This document shows, piece after piece, positions 5,858 to 7,981 of a DNA stretch of 7,981 nucleotides. The first letter of the stretch is position 1. Every line of letters begins with the position of its first letter. The position numbers were made by a program, and so were the translations under genes. Location of the stretch: assembly GCA_030754715.1 (NCBI GenBank), contig JASLZV010000068.1, positions 1 through 7,981 of the forward strand. The letters run 5' to 3'. This stretch comes from Phycisphaerae bacterium. GTDB taxonomy: Bacteria; Planctomycetota; Phycisphaerae; SM23-33. Under the pieces are notes generated by a model. It saw only the letters and a list, made by a program, of their open reading frames with translations. It was not told where the DNA came from and searched no databases.

Positions 5858-6664
5858 ATGAGACACGAACCGTCTGTCACTGTGTTGGTTGTGTTTGTCG
5901 CAGTACTGCTGGCCCCAAGCGGGTGCAAGGACAAAGAGACAGCACAACAGGAGAGAATTGATGCTCTGATCGAAGAACTGGAAGACTCTGACGCTTACGT
6001 GCGCCGGGCCGCCGCCGAGGACCTGGTAAAGATCGGCCAGTCGGCAATTCCCACCCTCATCAAGGCCTTCAACTCCAAAGCGTACTATGTGCGGTTTTAC
6101 GCCGCCCGCGCCGCGGGCGAAATCGGGCCCGTGGCCGTGCCCCACCTTATCGAGGCATTGAATGACAACGATCAGGAGGTGCGATACGGGGCCACCGGGG
6201 CACTGGGAAGGATCGGTCCTCAGGCCAAAGATGCTGTCCCTCTGCTCATCAAGGCTCTCAAAGACGAAGCTTCTAACGTGCGAAGCGGCGCCGCCTGGGC
6301 TTTGGGCAGGACCGGGGCAGCAACCGAAGAAGTCGCTGCGGCCCTGGTCGATATCCTGAGCGACAAGCAGCTATCTCCTCGTACTCGGCAACACGCTGCT
6401 GATGCCCTGGGGAAAATTGGTCTTGCAACCAAGGCCGTTGTACTTGCTCTGGCGAAGGCTTTGAAAGAGGAGGATTGGAATGTGCGGCATTCCGTCGTCA
6501 AGGCTTTGGGAAAGATCGGCCCGGCGGCCAAGGCGGTTGTTCCGGCCCTGACGGAAGCCTTGAAAGACCCCAATCGGATTGTACGTGCGGCCGCTACGAC
6601 CGCATTGGAGAAAATTCAACAACAACCCTCGGATGCAGCCACCACTGGCCCCGCTGAAAAATAG
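5858..6664 (+). CDS. HEAT-repeat (PBS-lyase type) lipoprotein (268 aa)
   Basis: ATG at 5858 with GAGG (5844-5847) 10 bases upstream; TAG at 6662-6664. The open frame extends further upstream to 5516, but that part runs antisense into hisS and has no signal-like sequence. Residues 5-22 are a hydrophobic signal followed by SGC, so Cys23 is a probable lipidation site, with Pro instead of Leu at -3. From residue 43 about seven alpha-helical repeats of roughly 30 residues follow, each with the HEAT/PBS core VR..AA.ALG.IG..A...LI.AL (VRRAAAEDLVKIG, VRYGATGALGRIG, VRSGAAWALGRTG, VRHSVVKALGKIG). They form a curved protein-binding solenoid. The tail (257-268) is short and Ala/Thr-rich. It is probably tethered in the periplasm and scaffolds a partner, not identifiable here. 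A phycobilin lyase role is unlikely, because this repeat is common in general scaffolds. Confidence 0.93.
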   Translation: MRHEPSVTVLVVFVAVLLAPSGCKDKETAQQERIDALIEELEDSDAYVRRAAAEDLVKIGQSAIPTLIKAFNSKAYYVRFYAARAAGEIGPVAVPHLIEALNDNDQEVRYGATGALGRIGPQAKDAVPLLIKALKDEASNVRSGAAWALGRTGAATEEVAAALVDILSDKQLSPRTRQHAADALGKIGLATKAVVLALAKALKEEDWNVRHSVVKALGKIGPAAKAVVPALTEALKDPNRIVRAAATTALEKIQQQPSDAATTGPAEK

Positions 6665-6700
6665 GGAACGCTGTGACCTTTTGACGGTTTATCTACAAGG

Positions 6701-6749
6701 CCCATGTAAATCACGGACCAATCGCCGCCCCAACACGCACTTACATGGG
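6701..6749. repeat. Perfect 9-bp inverted repeat between convergent genes
   Basis: CCCATGTAA (6701-6709) is matched exactly by TTACATGGG (6741-6749) with 31 bases between. It lies 37 bases after the HEAT-gene stop and 35 bases before the ykgJ 3' end, so it serves both convergent transcripts. There is no T-run and the loop is long, so it is not a standard intrinsic terminator. It could stabilise 3' ends or be a protein-binding or element-end dyad. Confidence 0.45.
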
Positions 6750-6783
6750 ACCTCGCTAATTCCTGCTCCTGCCGCGATCGGCA

Positions 6784-7221
6784 TTACTTCTTCCGGTGGT
6801 TCTTCCTGCTGCGATTTTTCTTCTCCTGCCTTTTTTTGAGTTTGGCCAGGGCCTTGGCCCTGGCGCGTTTGTATGCAGCCGGGCCGAGTGTTTTACGAGC
6901 GTAAGCCTCCAGTTCTTCAGGCGTACGGAACAGAGCATCATACCCATAGTCACCGCCGGTGTGGTCGCAGCTTTTCGGATCGTACTTGCTGCATATCAGC
7001 GGATGGGTGGCGTAAATCGTGCAGGTATTGTCGTCGGCAAGCATCTTGCATTTGTTGTCGATGCTCATGTACCAGTCGCCCTCATCAATGTGGACTGTGA
7101 CGCCTTCGTGACACAGGTACCAGCGGATGTCCTCGAATTCCTCGAAAGTGTCCGGCTCGTCAATCTCGAAACAAAAGTACTTGCAGCACTTCGCGCCGCA
7201 CTCCCGACAGGTCTTACTCAT
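6784..7221 (-). CDS. YkgJ-type cysteine-cluster protein (145 aa)
   Basis: I chose the ATG at 7221, with AGGAG (7230-7234) 8 bases upstream; a GTG at 7228-7230 overlaps that site. The N-terminus holds CRECGAKCCKYFC (Cys 5, 8, 12, 13, 17). Further cysteines lie at 37, 58, 67, 77 and 85, the last three within CTIYATHPLICSKYDPKSC. This spacing is the YkgJ/UPF0153 pattern, presumed to bind zinc or an iron-sulfur cluster; the cellular role of the family is not established. The last 25 residues are Lys/Arg-rich (KKRQEKKNRSRKNHRKK), which could bind nucleic acid. It is divergent from the BFN gene and convergent with the HEAT gene. The cysteine count and start choice are read directly from the sequence. 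Confidence 0.88.
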   Translation of the reverse strand: MSKTCRECGAKCCKYFCFEIDEPDTFEEFEDIRWYLCHEGVTVHIDEGDWYMSIDNKCKMLADDNTCTIYATHPLICSKYDPKSCDHTGGDYGYDALFRTPEELEAYARKTLGPAAYKRARAKALAKLKKRQEKKNRSRKNHRKK

Positions 7222-7240
7222 CTTCTGCACTCCTAGAAGA

Positions 7241-7277
7241 GGTCTTATAATTGACTGGGGTAGTCAAAGGCAAGACC
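7241..7277. promoter_or_regulatory. Symmetric double palindrome across the ykgJ promoter
   Basis: GGTCTT (7241-7246) - 4 bases - TTGACT (7251-7256) - GGGGT - AGTCAA (7262-7267) - 4 bases - AAGACC (7272-7277). Both arm pairs are perfect inverted repeats about one centre (7259), spaced symmetrically. It lies 20 bases upstream of the ykgJ ATG and about 130 bases upstream of the BFN gene. A dimeric repressor operator or a hairpin are both possible; I favour an operator because of its place over the promoter. Confidence 0.6.
7244..7273 (-). promoter_or_regulatory. Candidate ykgJ promoter
   Basis: On the minus strand TTGCCT (7268-7273, 4/6) and TATAAG (7244-7249, 5/6) are 18 bases apart. Transcription would start near 7237, just upstream of the AGGAG ribosome site, giving a leader of about 16 bases. 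The inner arms of the double palindrome fill the spacer between the two boxes, and the outer arms overlap the boxes themselves. Confidence 0.5.
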
Positions 7278-7317
7278 TGACTCACGCCCGGTCGGTCCGA
7301 CGCGCGTCCTGGCCCGG

Positions 7318-7366
7318 TTGACGGTTTTGATCATCACTTGTGCAATCTGACTGCCAAACATAGAAT
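7318..7366 (+). promoter_or_regulatory. Candidate promoters of the BFN gene
   Basis: Two overlapping candidates exist. TTGACG (7318-7323, 5/6) with TGCAAT (7341-7346, 4/6) has a 17-base spacer. TTGTGC (7338-7343, 3/6) with TAGAAT (7361-7366, 5/6) also has a 17-base spacer. Starts near 7353 or 7373 would leave leaders of about 54 or 34 bases. I cannot choose between them. Confidence 0.4.
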
Positions 7367-7406
7367 GTCATACAGGAATCCCGAATCCCGCGGTGGAGAT
7401 GTGTAG

Positions 7407-7981
7407 ATGGACGTGCCAATGGAACTATCGCGTGTCTTGATCACCGAGTTGGGCGATCAGCAGGTCATTTTCCTTCGAGAAATTGACGGGGACAGGGGTT
7501 TCCCCATCATGATTGGTACCTACGAAGCGATGGCGATTGACCGACGGTTGAAGGGCATCCCCGCGCCTCGCCCCATGACTCACGACTTGCTGGCCAACGT
7601 CATCGAAGCCCTGGGTGCCAGTGTGGATCGCATCGTAATAAGCGACCTTAGCGACCACACCTTCATCGCCACACTGTACCTCAGCACGCTCGGCGGAGAG
7701 GTCGCGATTGACTCTCGGCCATCCGATGCGATTGCCATCGGCGCTGCTATGGACACGCCGATTTACGTGGCCCAGAAAGTCCTTGATGACATCGCCAACC
7801 CCCCTACCACCAAGCACGACCGGCTGGAGTTGCTCCGACAGCGACTGGCGGTACTCGGCGACCGGATCGCTGAGTTCAATCAACGTCTCGGTGACAAGGG
7901 CTTCCTGGCCCAGGCGCCCGACGAAGTGGTAAGCGAGCATCGCCGCCAACTTCGGGACATGCAGACCGAGTACGAGGCCAT
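7407..7981 (+). CDS. BFN-domain (DUF151) protein with ValRS-like C-terminal arm, 3' end beyond the window
   Basis: ATG at 7407 with GGAG (7395-7398) 8 bases upstream; 191 codons are open to the right edge. Residues 5-130 form a BFN domain: MELSRVLITELGDQQVIFLRE, FPIMIGTYEAMAI (32-44), PRPMTHDLL (54-62) and the family signature IDSRPSDAIAIG (101-112). BFN proteins are described as bifunctional nucleases, but biochemistry is sparse. Residues 138-190 (RLELLRQRLAVLGDRIA, then GFLAQAPDEVVSEHRRQL) match the C-terminal coiled-coil arm of valyl-tRNA synthetase, whose hallmark is GF..KAP..V[VI]...R..L between two helices. In ValRS this arm binds tRNA. Here it would be an RNA-binding or dimerising coiled coil; that is inference. 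From arm length I expect the stop within roughly 5-30 codons of the edge. Confidence 0.93.
   Translation, partial: MDVPMELSRVLITELGDQQVIFLREIDGDRGFPIMIGTYEAMAIDRRLKGIPAPRPMTHDLLANVIEALGASVDRIVISDLSDHTFIATLYLSTLGGEVAIDSRPSDAIAIGAAMDTPIYVAQKVLDDIANPPTTKHDRLELLRQRLAVLGDRIAEFNQRLGDKGFLAQAPDEVVSEHRRQLRDMQTEYEA

Noticed and set aside
7425..7949. 174-codon minus-strand frame
   Set aside because: It is antisense to the BFN gene, which has clear domain signatures and a ribosome site.
1..7981. CRISPR arrays, tRNA and rRNA genes
   Set aside because: I looked for regularly spaced repeats, tRNA-like cloverleaf elements and rRNA signatures and saw none.

Overview
The window reads as GC-rich bacterial chromosome, most likely from a planctomycete and possibly the Phycisphaerae. 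That is an inference. It rests on a family-type match for the HYExAFE-like gene next to hisS, on a trio of very small membrane-anchored proteins that I associate with that group, and on a large secreted FG-GAP protein. No rRNA or marker gene fixes the taxonomy. Coding density is moderate. Most genes start behind recognisable GGAG/AGGA ribosome sites, and several have sigma70-like promoters with 16-18 bp spacing.

Left part (1-2258, all minus strand): a secreted FG-GAP/VCBS repeat protein runs off the left edge. Its own promoter lies just upstream. Before it come a possible 76-residue small protein and an uncharacterised 255-residue protein that appears to contain an internal duplication.

Middle (2259-2942): about 680 bases hold no convincing gene. 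They contain a roughly 155-base element bounded by IS3-like terminal inverted repeats and, further on, several perfect short dyads.

Next (2943-3824, minus strand): three very small genes form a tight operon. One encodes a small protein with two hydrophobic segments and the other two encode diverged paralogues with one membrane anchor each. A near-consensus promoter overlaps the first start codon.

hisS unit (3857-5683, minus strand): histidyl-tRNA synthetase is followed after 7 bases by a HYExAFE-like gene broken by a one-base frameshift.

Right part: a HEAT-repeat lipoprotein (plus) is divergent from hisS, with back-to-back promoters. A cysteine-cluster protein of the YkgJ type (minus) converges on it. 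A bifunctional-nuclease (BFN/DUF151) protein (plus) is divergent from YkgJ and leaves the window at the right edge. After its BFN domain this protein carries what looks like the coiled-coil tRNA-binding arm of valyl-tRNA synthetase. The ykgJ-BFN intergenic region contains a symmetric double palindrome lying across the ykgJ promoter.

The best candidates for something new are the BFN plus ValRS-arm fusion, the double palindrome, the small paralogous membrane operon and the internally duplicated 255-residue orphan.
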